A stretch of 64,000 nucleotides of DNA from Chenopodium formosanum (GCA_024500155.1 CM044869.1:25046501-25110500); one strand, 5' to 3'; shown: positions 20,946-31,608, numbered from the stretch's first letter. Numbers and translations are program-made. The notes: generated by a model from the sequence alone, not told the origin.

Positions 20946-22223
20946 TGTTGTTTCAATGAATACTACAAGAAGGGGGGTTGAATTTTAGTATGACAAAATA
21001 GTCAAACTTTTTGTGGAATTTAAACTAAGTAAGCTAGAGGAACTGAAAGATAAGCTAAAGGAACTAAAAAGTGCAAGAGAGATTTTTACGTGGAAAACTC
21101 CTTGGCCCTAACAAGGAGAAAAACCACGACCGCTTGGGATTTTTAAGAAAAAAATCTTCACTAGAATAGGGCAAATGGTCCTATTACAAACTTAAGACTC
21201 TAACTTCAAGTTCCTCAACGAACTCAAAGGCCTGAGGAACAAGTCATCCATCATGTTACTCTTCTCTTCTCTTTCTCTTCTCTATCTCTCTTCTCTTTCT
21301 CACTTCTCTTTCTCTTCTCTTTCTCTCTTCTCTTTCTCACAAAACAGAAGTTCACTCAAACTTACCCATTCTCCAAAATACAACTCGAAAGAAATAACTC
21401 TAGTATAAGAACATAAGAACACTCTATTTCACTAATGTGGAATTGGACTCTTAACTCGAATAAAGAAAGCAAAAGTTGAAAACTTAATTGAGCAAGGATC
21501 AGTTTTTCCAAATTAGATCGAAAACTATTTATAGAGCAGTAAACACTTTGGAAAACTTTCTTTGTGCAACAATCCCATTACGCCTTTACTCCAACCCACT
21601 AAGAAGATCATGTTCCTTAATTCAAGGAAACATAAACTCCTCAATGTGCTTGGCCATGACATGAAGAAGATCATGGGGAGTAGGCCGCAAGTTTGGAAAA
21701 CATAAAATCAGATTTTATTTGTTAAAAAGATATATTTGAAAATCAAAATAAAATAAAATCCTTTTTGTTAGAAAAGATAAACGTTGAAAAACTGTTTTCC
21801 TTAAAACATGCTAGCACTATTTAGACCAATTCCACACAGCAATTTTCGAGTATAATTCTATCCTTATACTTACATAAATCCTAAAATATAAAAATATATT
21901 TAGTCTTCATGTTCTCTTATGAAGCTTCTACTTCGAGGCTTCTGTTCCTCAAGGGGAACTTCTCTTCTCTGGTGAAGCATCTGCTTTGAAGCTTCTGTTC
22001 CCTGAGGGGAACCTTCTCTTCTCAAGTCTTCATTTCTGAAGCACCAGTTCTTGCAAAGGAACTCTTCTTTTTGGATAGCTTTGCTTCTGGCCTTGTTATT
22101 CCTCATGGTATCTTTACAAGACTCTTAGTTTCTTTGCAACTGATCACACACTTAAACAATCAAGCACTTATTAGACTGTAAGTAAGTGAGGTTGTGTCAT
22201 CATCAAAATCATTAAGTCCAACA
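20946..22223 (-). mobile_element. Copia 5' LTR (1,278 bp)
   Basis: The minus strand begins TGTTGGACTTAATGATTTTG and ends ...CATTGAAACAACA, so the five-base inverted ends are TGTTG/CAACA. A TATA box (CTATAAATAG) lies at 21534-21525. The CTCTT-rich tract at 21245-21340 and a Ser/Leu-codon-like TTCCTCAAGG region at 21900-22090 are non-coding. It is directly followed by the primer site. Confidence 0.9.
21525..21534 (-). promoter_or_regulatory. TATA box of copia LTR
   Basis: The minus strand reads CTATAAATAG about 690 bp into the LTR, upstream of a long transcribed-looking R/U5 region. This is the expected place for the element's promoter. Confidence 0.55.
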
Positions 22224-22756
22224 GATAATTAAGATTTTTTAGAAACTTATAGAACCTTCCAATTAACCCTAATTGGTTTAGGAATGCGATTAAATCCTTT
22301 AGACCCTCCACATGATCATTGGGTCGTAGGTAAGGTGGGCTTAGGTTCGGTTTAGGCTCAGTTTAGTATTTTGACCATAACTAATTCGTTATAATTGCGA
22401 TTTAGGCTTATAATATATCGCTGGAAAGCTCTTTTCAAACCCTATCAAACTATTCAATTGTAGGACCCAGATTATGGACAAAAATAAGCTGGTATAAACG
22501 TTTTTATAAAAAGGACACGAAATGAATAATTTTAAGGGACACAAAATGAATTATTTTGTGTTTAAAGGCATGAAAAGAGGAAAATAAGTTATGGTTTGGG
22601 GAAATGTTCTAGGAATTGGGTTTTTATAAGAAATTTATTGGGAATGAACATGGATTTAATCACTCCAAGATTAAATACTCAATCTGACCAACAATGGCGG
22701 TGAAAGGTTGTTCATCATCGTGTTTGGTTTTGGGGAGACATTTTTAGGTGTCTACA
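22224..22756 (-). mobile_element. Start of the Tat-like 3' LTR
   Basis: The minus strand starts TGTAGACACCTAAAAATGTC at 22756, preceded by AGTAGGGGCTCC as polypurine tract. The remainder is nearly identical to 28430-28855 of the 5' LTR, up to the copia insertion at 22223. It keeps 95 bp at the LTR start that the 5' LTR has lost. Confidence 0.8.
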
Positions 22757-23254
22757 GGAGCCCCTACTTTGACTGAGTTTGTAGAAACGTCAGTTTCAAA
22801 AACGATAGTCAAAGTAGTCGATTGGGGCGGAGAATTATTTAAGACGTTCTGCGATCCTAAATCACTCTATATATGCTGATATCTGCAAAAAAATGTTAGT
22901 TCCACAAATAAAAGAGTAAAGGGATAGAGTGCTTATTTGACACTAGTGTATTGGTGACAAATATGTTCGATAGTATCTGACACCAGTGTATTGGTGGCAA
23001 ATGAGTTTGGTAGCTTTCTATGCTTGAAGAAATCCACCGGATGAAGATTGTTGTGATATTTTCCATGCTTAAGAAATGTTGATAGAAGATATAATCGCTG
23101 ACTTCTTGGCCTTGAGATGTGGCAACGACCGACAATTTTCCATGCCTGAGGAAAAACTTGTCTGATGATGAGATTGCAAGTCTATGTGTATCGAGAACCT
23201 TGCGCCGTGAATCGTCTTCGCTTGGGAGATGATCACTAAGTTTTGAAAAATGAT

Positions 23255-23481
23255 GATGGTTCGATTGTCCCTGAACGTGGGCCGTAGATGGTTCGGTTGT
23301 CCCTGAAAATGGGTTGTAGATGGTTTGCTTGTCCCCGAACGTGGGTTGTAGATGGATCGTTTGTCCCTGAACGTGGGCTGTAAATGGTTCGCTTGTCCCG
23401 AACGTGGGCTGTAGATGGTTCGCTTGTCCCCGAACTTGGTTGTAGATGGTTCGTTTGTCCCCGAACGTGGGATGTTGATGG
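23255..23481 (+). repeat. 32-bp tandem minisatellite, about seven units
   Basis: The unit is ATGGTTCGCTTGTCCC plus CGAACGTGGGCTGTAG, with 31-32 bp per unit and point differences. The minus-strand frames through it stay open in three phases (ORFs 23672-22896, 23635-23069 and 23886-23236), because the unit length is not a multiple of three and contains no stop on that strand. Confidence 0.85.
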
Positions 23482-23896
23482 TACCTGCAAAATAAAATTT
23501 TCCAAAGGACCCATATAGACTGCGATTGACTTGACCAACTGACTTGTCCAAGCTTGAATTGACATGACATGACATGAGTATGACTTGTGATTGTGTGTGT
23601 ATGATTTGAGTGTGCGTGCATACATAAGCAAACAAAGATGCAAAAGAAAAAATTTTCCGTCATTTTTGTCATGAGTGGAGAGTACCGACTTTCTCCCGAA
23701 AAAGAAAGACGTGGAAAATGATGTTTTGTTTTCGAACTTCCCTCTATGAGAAAAAATTTGAAAAAGTTTTAGAACTTCCTCAAAAGAAAAGACTTGAAAA
23801 AGGGAAGAAGTTTTGAACTTCCTCGTTGAGCAAGACGAAATGAATCGTATGGATTGAATTGCTTGTCTTGAAAATAATGTATGCATGATGCATGTT

Positions 23897-24145
23897 CTTA
23901 GGCCAGGAGGCTAAGGACAATTACATCATGTGACACGATAGATGAATGAACTTAGGTCATGGAGCTAAGCATCATATATGGTGTAAAGAAACGATCTTGA
24001 ATGTCACTTAGGTCTAGAAGCTAAGCACGTATATAGATTAAGTGATTGTTGAGTATTATAGAATGAATGTTGCTTAGGTCAAGGAGCTAAGCACGATATG
24101 CAATGCATGAAATAATGAATATTGCTAAAGTTAGGAAGCTAAGCA
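23897..24145 (+). repeat. Five spaced CTTAG-N-CTAAG hairpin units
   Basis: CTTAGGTCATGGAGCTAAGCA-like units start at 23897, 23951, 24007, 24073 and about 24124 (the last degenerate). Each has CTTAG and CTAAG arms around nine or ten bases, so each can form a small stem-loop. Spacing is 51-66 bp, with unrelated sequence between. Confidence 0.7.
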
Positions 24146-25122
24146 AGTATACAATGTTTCTTTTAATGAATGTTGTCATGAAAGATGATGAAGCATGCAC
24201 GGTAGGGAAACAAGATTTCATGATAAAGGATTCCTAAGGGAAAGGTGATATGGCTATGTATGTGTGAAAGAAGTGTGTGAATGTCATACTGAGGCTGGTT
24301 GCAAAGGCTGTGGTGATGGAAATAGATGTGAGAGGAGTCAAAGATGATGACTCTTTAGGCTGGGTAAGCTAAGTGATGTGGGTTTAAGCCCCCAAGTCTA
24401 TCTCTATATGGGTAGAGATAAGCATTGGAAATGACTCGATCATGTGTGGATATTAATATGAATGTGGCCTCACCTCGATGTGAGGTTGCCTACGTATCCA
24501 TTATTAATCAGGCCGAACGTAGCTCTAACCGAACTTTGCACAAGTGTATGTACACCTCAAAGAAGTCTTTCAAGGGTTGTAATATGGGTAAGTTGATGGT
24601 TAAAAGAAGAAAAAGGGTAAAAGGCTCAAGACCCGAGAGAATCCCCAAGATGTGTAATTGTGAATTTGAAAATTTTGAATTTTGCAAGTTTATTCAACCT
24701 TTTTTTTTTTTTTTGGTTTGATTGTTTTTTTTTCATTCTTTCGAATCAATGTGGGCAATCTCAGATCATGCGGTCCATCGCTCATTTAGCATTCATGTTT
24801 CTTAGGCACGGTACCAAGCACTCGATAAGAGACGCAATTTGAGACGTGTTCATATCAAAGACATTGGAACACTTGCCTTTAGACATTGTTTTATTGTTTT
24901 TGTGCTGCTTTTTTTTTTACTTGCTTTTTGAATGTTACACAAATTTCACACTTTCCCATCCCAAGGCTAGGTGAATGTGGGTTGAATAAATAAGGCCAAT
25001 CGTTAGACGAGGCTCAAAGTGGTTGATGAAGAAATGGATATGTGATTGAATGGTTAATAGGGAATGAATAGGTTACAAATGTACCTCAAATCATTGGTAT
25101 ACCTTGTGTTCGGTTCGGCAAT

Positions 25123-25125
<3 letters not shown>

Positions 25126-25174
<49 letters not shown>
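25126..25174 (+). repeat. Poly(T) tract, 49 bases
   Basis: An uninterrupted T run follows CAATTGA, inside the Tat-like interior. The related element at about 58905-58915 has only a short A run in its homologous neighbourhood. This could be slippage expansion or an assembly-sensitive homopolymer. Confidence 0.95.
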
Positions 25175-25177
<3 letters not shown>

Positions 25178-26888
25178 AATCACATGGTCGAATGTAAGAT
25201 AAAGATGCTCATTTATGAAGAAGGTAAGAAATGTGACACATAGACACATGGATAAGGAGAATCTATGCTAGACTTTTTAGGGGGGAAGGGTTTGAAACAA
25301 AAGAAGAAGAAAACATGAAATGTTGGTGAGAAGCTTGCATCGTGCTTTGTCTTCGTGGCTTTTTATGAGTTACTTCTTGCCGCCTGGTGAGGAAAAACGT
25401 TTGTTGTTGTTGATGCTTTGATTGGAAGGAAAGAAGGAAGGAGTGACGTTCCCCTTATTCTTCCAACCATTGCCTAGTGATTTTAGACTGCAGTATTGTG
25501 TAAGGATGAACTCACTTAATGCATTCACTCAATACTTGGATTGGAAAGGAAGAGTGTATGAAACAATTTTGAAAAATGATGGGAAATACTTCACTCATTC
25601 CTATTACGACGGAAAACGACGCATGCATGGTCCTAATATATGATCATAAACAATATGGTGCATGACTCGGAGACAAAGTGTGTGAAACTACTTAAAAAAT
25701 GTGATGCAGTGAGTTTATAAAACTCGTCGTATGATCTTATGGCTAGACATGTAAACGGTATAAAAATGACTGACGCAAGGACAAAAAATAGCATGGAAGA
25801 ATAAAAAGACAAACTAACTTGATTAATTTTGTCCAATTTTAATGTTTATGCTGATTACTAGGTGAAAACGGTCAATTGGCAATCGTTAGTCATAAATAAG
25901 ATCAACCACAATCAGAGACAAAGAACACATGTTAAGGCTAGCACAAAAATCACAAGAAACTATGAAGAGGACTAGAATTTTAAAAGAGTTAGGACTCATG
26001 GGTATAAATAAATAATTAAGTAAAAATAAAAATCTATAATCCTATGTTATACGAGTTGACACGGATTAAAGGACTTGGCTAAGATTATCTTGACACAAAA
26101 AGATATAAAAAAAAAAGAATGTTAACGCTAAAAAGACACCTAAACTGGACAGGCTGTAGTATATCGGTTATAACTTTTTATCTGTGACTCTGATTGGGAT
26201 GAAACCAACACCAAATGAAAGATAAAACTTGGGGCTACAGATCCATAGGTTGCACGACACATATTTCTTTATTGAACTCCGGCTGTGACAAAAATAAGTT
26301 GACGCTTGTGTAGGATACGAGAATAAAAATCCGGGTTGACTCAAAAAAAAAAAGAAAAAAATCTATGACTCGACTCTTAAAAACAGGTTTGTTAAGAGAA
26401 AAAATAAAAATAAAAAGTTAATAAAAAAAATGCACATATAAGCGCATTGTCACGCATGATGCAATGAATTTCGCAACCTGAAGTCAAGTTCTATGTTCCA
26501 CTATGGTCAAACTTTTGGGTGTCAAAGGGTTACATGGTTAAGAGTTTGGACGCGTTAGCAAGGCAGCCTCCCTTGAGGGTGTATGCCAACGGGCGGCTCC
26601 GCGAGTTTGTGATGAAACCGAATTCAACTCCATGGTTTGGGTGGATTTAAAAACTCGGATGAACCCTTATTGCCATGAGCGTTTTCGGGTTGATAAAACT
26701 TAAATCCCCCGGGCTAGCCACATACGTAGAACACGTACTATTATGGCAAAATAGGTAAGCTAAAATGCATATGCATATGTGACAATGCCAATTAAATCGC
26801 AAGAATACAATTCAAGAATCTTTCAAGTCTCATCCACTCATCTCAATTAAATACCGATCACTCAAATCGATAAATAACCAAGAATCCT

Positions 26889-26905
26889 CCCTAGTGGAGT
26901 CGCCA
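26889..26905 (-). other. Primer binding site of first Tat-like element
   Basis: The minus strand reads TGGCGACTCCACTAGGG three bases after the LTR end (...GCTTACA ATT). This is the Ogre/Tat type of primer site, ascribed to tRNA-Arg. The second Tat-like element has the same site at 57269-57285. Confidence 0.82.
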
Positions 26906-26908
26906 AAT

Positions 26909-28860
26909 TGTAAGCGTCGTTTGAAGTGCGCCTACATAAGCATGATGTGAATATGCTTGGCACTCATAGAAAGTGGGAATTGACGTAAACGATTTGGGAA
27001 AGATAAAGTAGGGAGCCGCCAACAAGTGTTTAAGGAACTTATAAACCGTTCACGGATCATAAAAGACAACCACAAATAAAGGGACAACGGGGTAGGCAAC
27101 AACGATTGACCCGTAAAGGTTACACCCCATTCATAATCCATGAGATTACTAACTCCATATGGTTCGGAACCACGAAAGGAGGATTGGGAATGATGGTACG
27201 AAGTGAGTCATGGAGTCACATTCGCCCATATTGGCCTCTACTCGATTCTTATTGTGAAAAGTGATTCCTGCGATCTCAAAGGCATATAAACAAATATTCA
27301 ATTCGCTCCAAACTACTATTACGCTAAATTGGGTGAATATTAATGCAACACATAATTCTAAAATATTAGTGATCACTTTAATTAATAATACGATTAAAAA
27401 GGAACCTGAATCGGTTGTCCAAATTATCTTATTAGGTGTGATTTTCAATTACATATTACCTTTAACATGTAATATAGTGATCAACAAATATAGTAAAAAT
27501 CAACATTAATATTGGAAGCAATTCAACAATAAATTGTTAGTCAAATCAAATCATAATAAGCCAAATCATGATACTAGCAACAAGAATTAAAAAATAAGAG
27601 TAATTAAGTGATTAATTACTCACATTCCGCGTTTCCTTGAATTGCTACATGATGAATAAACTGTTAGTAACTTCAATAAATATATAAATCAAATTGAAAC
27701 AATTAAATTAAATAAAAAGTAGAGTTGATTTTGTCCAAACCCTAAGTTAATTATACCTTTCACGCCTTGGTTTAAGTATAGAAATTCGGGTATTGTATGG
27801 ACTCCTTGGAGTGCTTAGGGGAAGTATTATGGAAGAATAGGGAGGTTAGTGTTTGGGCTAAAGAGGGAGAAGAGAATGATTTTGTGATCAAGCTTGTTGA
27901 TGATTGAAAAATGGGTAATATGACTTCTATTTATAAAGAAAAAAGAAGGGTCGAAGAATTAAGATAAAATCCGAATTCGAATCGGAATAAAACTCTTGCG
28001 ATAGGCAGCAGTTTTTGCGGTTTTTGTTTTTATCATATCTTTTGATACAGAAATCAAAATAAGATAAATAATATGTCGTTGGAAAGCTCTTGAAGTATTA
28101 TTTCTAACCCAATTAAAGTTAGATTAAATAGTTTGTAGAATAAAATATATAGCCAAAATAGTTAGGCGGTGTCACTTTTGGATAGAGTTTCATATTTCTT
28201 TAATATCTTTTTCGTTATTCCTCGAAATTAATTATATAATATATCATTAAAAAGATAATTTCATGGGCTATCAAAAAATGTAAGATTTAGATAAAAAAAT
28301 ATGAGGCATGAAAATCATGTCTGACTATCATTGTACATTTTTCAATTCGAATAGAATTAGGACTTTCAAAAGAGGAGTTTTATTCAATTTCAAACTCTTT
28401 GATCTTATCTTTTCAAAAAGGATAATTAAGATCTTTTAGAAACTTATAGAAGCTTCCAATTAATCCTAATTGGTTTAGGAATGCGATTCAATCCTTTGGA
28501 CCCTCCACATGATCATTGGGTCGTAGGTAAGGTGGGCTTAGGTTCGGTTTAGGCTCAGTTTAGTATTTTCACCATAACTCATTTGTTATAACTCCGATTT
28601 CGGCTTATAATATATCGTTGGAAAGCTCTTTTCAAACCCTATCAAAATATTCAATCTTTGGACCCAGATTATGGACCAAAATAAACTAGTATAAACGTTT
28701 TTATAAAAAGGACCAAAATGAATGATTTTAAGGGACACAAAATGAATTATACTGGGTTTAAAGGCATGAAAAGAGGAAAATAAGTTATGGTTTGGGGAAA
28801 TGTTCTAGGAATTGGGTTAGTTTAAGAAATTTATTGGGATTGAACATGGATTTAATCACT
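26909..28860 (-). mobile_element. Tat-like 5' LTR, start truncated
   Basis: It ends next to the primer site. A TATA box (TATAAATAG) lies at 27935-27927. Three diverged copies of an ATATCGTTGGAAAGCTCTT-like segment occur near 28070, 28240 and 28605. The first 95 bp present at 22661-22756 are missing. At 28860 it switches abruptly to Athila LTR sequence. Confidence 0.75.
27927..27935 (-). promoter_or_regulatory. TATA box of first Tat-like LTR
   Basis: The minus strand reads TATAAATAG within a GAAGTC context, followed by an untranslated-looking region with CTCTTCTCCCTCTTT, as expected for the retrotransposon transcription start. Confidence 0.5.
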
Positions 28861-29269
28861 TGATACATGTTGGAGGAGGCAGTCACTAAACACCTTCACG
28901 GTGGGTTCAACACCGACTTTGATGTCCAAGCAGCATGACAGCGCGGCCTTGAAGACTTGACTTTTGCACTCCTCCACTTTTGTGCTTCAAGAGAAGGAAC
29001 CGGCTTGCACCTTTAGCTTTGCAAATCCCGAGAGAAGGTCATTTAGATCCTTAGATGTCACCAATTCCCTGAAATTCAAGAAAGGCAAACAAATAAAATA
29101 GAAAAAGCGAATTAAACCAAGAAATGCAAGAAAATGGGAAAATAACTAAATAAAACACAAAGTAGAGAAGTATAAAATAAAACTAAAGAAAAGGAGATAA
29201 AAGAGACATAAAAACAATGAAAATTCATCTTAAAAGAGGCCAAATGAGTGCTATGAATGACACTCATCA
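28861..29269 (-). mobile_element. Athila LTR fragment (U3 side), minus strand
   Basis: The minus strand starts TGATGAGTGTCATTCATAGC at 29269 and matches 30736-31064 and 40884-41220 closely over the first 330 bp (GGCCTCTTTTA.GATGAATTTTC, ACCAA.TGACCTTCTCTCGG). It continues about 75 bp further, to 28861, than those copies do. It is probably the U3 part of a longer LTR whose remainder is lost or displaced. Confidence 0.75.
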
Positions 29270-29604
29270 ACAATCAACCAAACATACTACTAATTCATCA
29301 TTTCAATCATAATTCACAATCCTAACATGATACTACCCATACACAAATATTCTTGTACAGTGCACATACGTATCTTGAATATCGCCTAAAATCGGCCACA
29401 CTCGCTAGAAATCACTTAACTCGAAGCTTCCTACAATTAAAAATACATAACAATAATTAATCCACTATTCACACAAATTTCCAGCAATTATAGTACTCTT
29501 TAAACCTTACTAATCAACCCCTTTTAATGACATAAAAGCCTTAAAACCTTTTCTTTTAGTGGGTACTTCAAATTCTTTCAAAAAGACTTAGTTTTCATGA
29601 CTTA

Positions 29605-29750
29605 GGGCCTGTTCTAATTGACTGAACTGAGCTGAACTGAACTGACTTATTGGAACTGAACTGAATATTTTATAAGAGAAGAAAATTAAGAACTGAACTG
29701 AACTGAATTTATTAGAACTGAACTGAAAATAATCTGAAGAGAACAAGCCC
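29605..29750. mobile_element. Tourist-like (PIF/Harbinger) MITE
   Basis: This 146-bp element has ends GGGCCTGTTCT and, from the other side, GGGCTTGTTCT. It is flanked on both sides by TTA (29602-29604 and 29751-29753), the PIF/Harbinger target. The interior is mostly GAACTGAACTGAACT repeats. It is non-coding. Confidence 0.85.
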
Positions 29751-30443
29751 TTAAATAAAATTTTAGCATACTTATTTAATATAAAACATCACTTTTAGAC
29801 TAGGAAATTATATTTAAATCATCAAAACCTTTTTCCCTTTTATGGGTAATCAAACCCTAACTCAATAATTAAAGAGTAGTGTGTATAACTAAATTCCGGC
29901 ATTAAATTAAGGGCTTTAAACTCATTAAAAACATGTTTAGACCATAAATTAATCAATATCAACAACCTAGCATAAATCCCTAACCAATTATACAAAATCC
30001 CCAATTTCTAGAGTTCATAATTTAGGGTTCTTGATTAAATAAAAATATGAAATTTATATTAATAATTTAACAACATCAAAATCCCAAAATCTATACCAAA
30101 ACATAATTAAAATTATGCCTTTAAAATAATAAATCAATAATATTAATTTTAGGAAGAGAAAGAGGTATTTTTTTTAATACACAAACCAAAAGAGGAGAGA
30201 AGGAGGGGGAGAGAGACGGACGGCTGGCGGGTTGCCAGTGCTGCTGCTGCCGCCGGTGGTGTTGCCGGTGTGAAGGAGGAAGAAAAGGAGAGAAGAAAGT
30301 GGCGTGGGAAAAGGGGAAAAAGAAGAAGAAAAAGAGAAGAAAAATAAGGAGAAAAGGAAAGAGAGAATAAAGTGAAAAGCTTTTAAACTTTTTGTGAAAT
30401 CTGACAATTATGAAACATGAGTGGAAAAATCTTGAGGTATTAA

Positions 30444-30454
30444 GGTATTTATAC
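30444..30454 (-). promoter_or_regulatory. TATA box ahead of CT-rich leader
   Basis: The minus strand reads GTATAAATACC, followed by TTAATACCTCAAG and a long pyrimidine-rich segment. This architecture is that of a plant promoter or LTR U3/R boundary. Confidence 0.5.
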
Positions 30455-30735
30455 TCCCCTTTTTAAAACAAAACTCATAATTACAACATTGCCATTACTA
30501 ATTCCTACTTCCCATCAACTTTTCACTAGGGCCAACTTATTGGGGCTTTAAATTCCCAATTAGTTGGTCCACTTATTTAAATAGGATTGACCCAAATAAA
30601 AATACTTTTGTTGTCTTAATTCATGATTTATTTAATTTGTACACACTTACAATTTATTTAAATAAATATTTCTTTTTAAAATGAAACAAATTATTTTAAT
30701 GAATAAAATAAATAAAATATTAATTTATATATATA

Positions 30736-31064
30736 TGATGAGTGTCGGAACTCATTTGGCCTCTTTTAGGATGAATTTTCATTATTTTTATGTCTCTTTT
30801 ATCTCCTTTTCTTTAGTTTTATTTGATATTTCTCTACTTTGTGTTTTCTTTAGTTGTTTTCCCGTTTTCTTGCATTTCTTGGTTTATATTTCTTTTTCTC
30901 CTTTACTTGTTTGCTTCTCTTTGATTTCAAGAGATTGGTGACGTCTAAGGAACCAAATGACCTTCTCTCGGGATTTGCAAAGCTTAAAGGTGCAAGCCGG
31001 TTCCTCCTCTTTAAGCTAAAAAATGAATGAGTGCAAAAGCCAAGTCTTCAAGGCCGCGCTCTCA
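30736..31064 (+). mobile_element. Athila LTR start, fused to integrase
   Basis: Starts TGATGAGTGTCGG and is nearly identical to 40884-41213. It stops at GCTCTCATGCTGTG, where integrase sequence takes over. Confidence 0.85.
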
Positions 31065-31608
31065 TGCTGTGTGGACATCAAAATATCTTGATGATGCCTT
31101 CTGGGCATATCGAACGGCTTTTAAGACTCCTATTGGCACCACCCCAAATCGTCTTGTCTATGGCAAATTTTTCCATCTTCCGGTGGAACTTGAGCACCGT
31201 GCTCTTTGGGCGATCAAGAAAATCAATTTTGATTTAGCAAGTACGGGAGAGAAAAGGTGGCTAGATCTTAATGAATTAGAGGAGCTTAGACTTGATGCAT
31301 ATGATTGTGCTAGTATTTACAAGGCGCGTTCTAAGGAAGCTCATGACAAGCTTATCGAGAAAAAGGAGTTTTGTGTTGGTGACAAGGTCTTCCGCTACAA
31401 TTTCAAGATGAAGTTGTTCCCCGAAAAACTCATATCTAGGTGGAGTGGTCCTTTCATGGTGTAAGGTGTTTTTCCTAATGGAGTTGTTGAAATTTCTTCG
31501 ATGGATTCATCATCTCCTTTCAAAGTTAATGGTCATCGGCTCAAGAAGTATTTTGTTGGTGTTTTTGTTGGCCTTATTCACAGAATGACTCTTTGTGATC
31601 CACCTTGA
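31065..31608 (+). pseudogene. Athila integrase, C-terminal part
   Basis: An open frame reads LDDAFWAYRTAFKTPIGTTP, LVYGKFFHLPVELEHRALWA, FDL and LNELEELRLDAYDCA, the highly conserved C-terminal integrase region of Athila. It then gives LFPEKLISRWSGPFMV. A stop at 31462-31464 interrupts it, and the frame continues to 31605 (GVFPNGVVEI, VNGHRLKKY). The catalytic core is absent because the LTR is joined directly upstream. The apparent ATG at 31027 belongs to the LTR side of the junction. Confidence 0.88.

Larger units (their letters stand above)
16301..22223 (-). mobile_element. Ty1/copia retrotransposon, SIRE/Tork-like, internally deleted
   Basis: On the minus strand: complete 5' LTR (22223-20946, TGTTGGACTTAATG...CAACA), primer site 20943-20932, gag, protease, integrase and RT in copia order, then a junction near 16488 into a remnant of the 3' LTR. 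RNase H, the polypurine tract and most of the 3' LTR are gone. It sits inside the Tat 3' LTR. GATAA right after 22223 is the likely target duplication, since the intact Tat LTR copy reads GGATAATTAAG there. Stops and frame changes interrupt gag, protease, integrase and RT. Confidence 0.85.
22757..26888 (-). other. Interior of the first Tat-like element, no protein domains recognised
   Basis: This 4.1-kb stretch between primer site and polypurine tract has no gag, protease, RT or integrase motif in any frame. It contains a 32-bp minisatellite (23255-23481), five CTTAG/CTAAG units (23897-24145), a 49-base T run (25126-25174) and a few short ORFs without domains. Parts are homologous to the interior of the second Tat-like element at 57286-59300 (for example 25230-25330 inverted against 58920-59020, and 26520-26640 against 57880-58000). 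The two elements are therefore one non-autonomous family. Confidence 0.65.
16020..28860 (-). mobile_element. Tat/Ogre-like LTR retrotransposon with non-coding interior, interrupted by a copia element
   Basis: On the minus strand: 5' LTR 28860-26909 (start truncated), primer site 26905-26889 (TGGCGACTCCACTAGGG), interior 26888-22757, then 3' LTR starting TGTAGACACC at 22756 and ending ...GGCGCACTTC...CTACA at 16020. The 3' LTR is split by a copia element (16301-22223). The two LTR copies share long near-identical tracts (28430-28855 with 22225-22680; 26911-27170 with 16022-16270). Without the copia insert the interior is only about 4.1 kb and shows no gag or pol, so the element was non-autonomous. 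The left flank AACCC (16015-16019) would be the target duplication, but the right end is lost. Confidence 0.75.
29270..30735 (-). mobile_element. 5' part of a probable gypsy-type LTR, minus strand
   Basis: No domain-bearing ORF is present. A TATA box at 30454-30444 is followed on the minus strand by a CT-rich 5' UTR-like stretch (30400-30260), then a GC-rich patch (30210-30270) and AT-rich DNA. A Tourist-like MITE is inserted at 29605-29750. It may continue at 13340-11999 if the DNA between is one nested insertion. ATAAT (13336-13340) and ACAAT (29270-29274) differ by one base and could be its target duplication. Confidence 0.4.

Noticed and set aside
23255..23481. CRISPR-like array of repeats
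   Set aside because: Units are contiguous 32-bp tandem repeats without unique spacers, in a plant retroelement; it is a minisatellite.
28861..29269. Complete small solo LTR, because it begins TG and ends CA on both strands
   Set aside because: No matching 5-bp duplication flanks it, and related LTRs continue beyond the 28861 end, so the CA end is probably chance.
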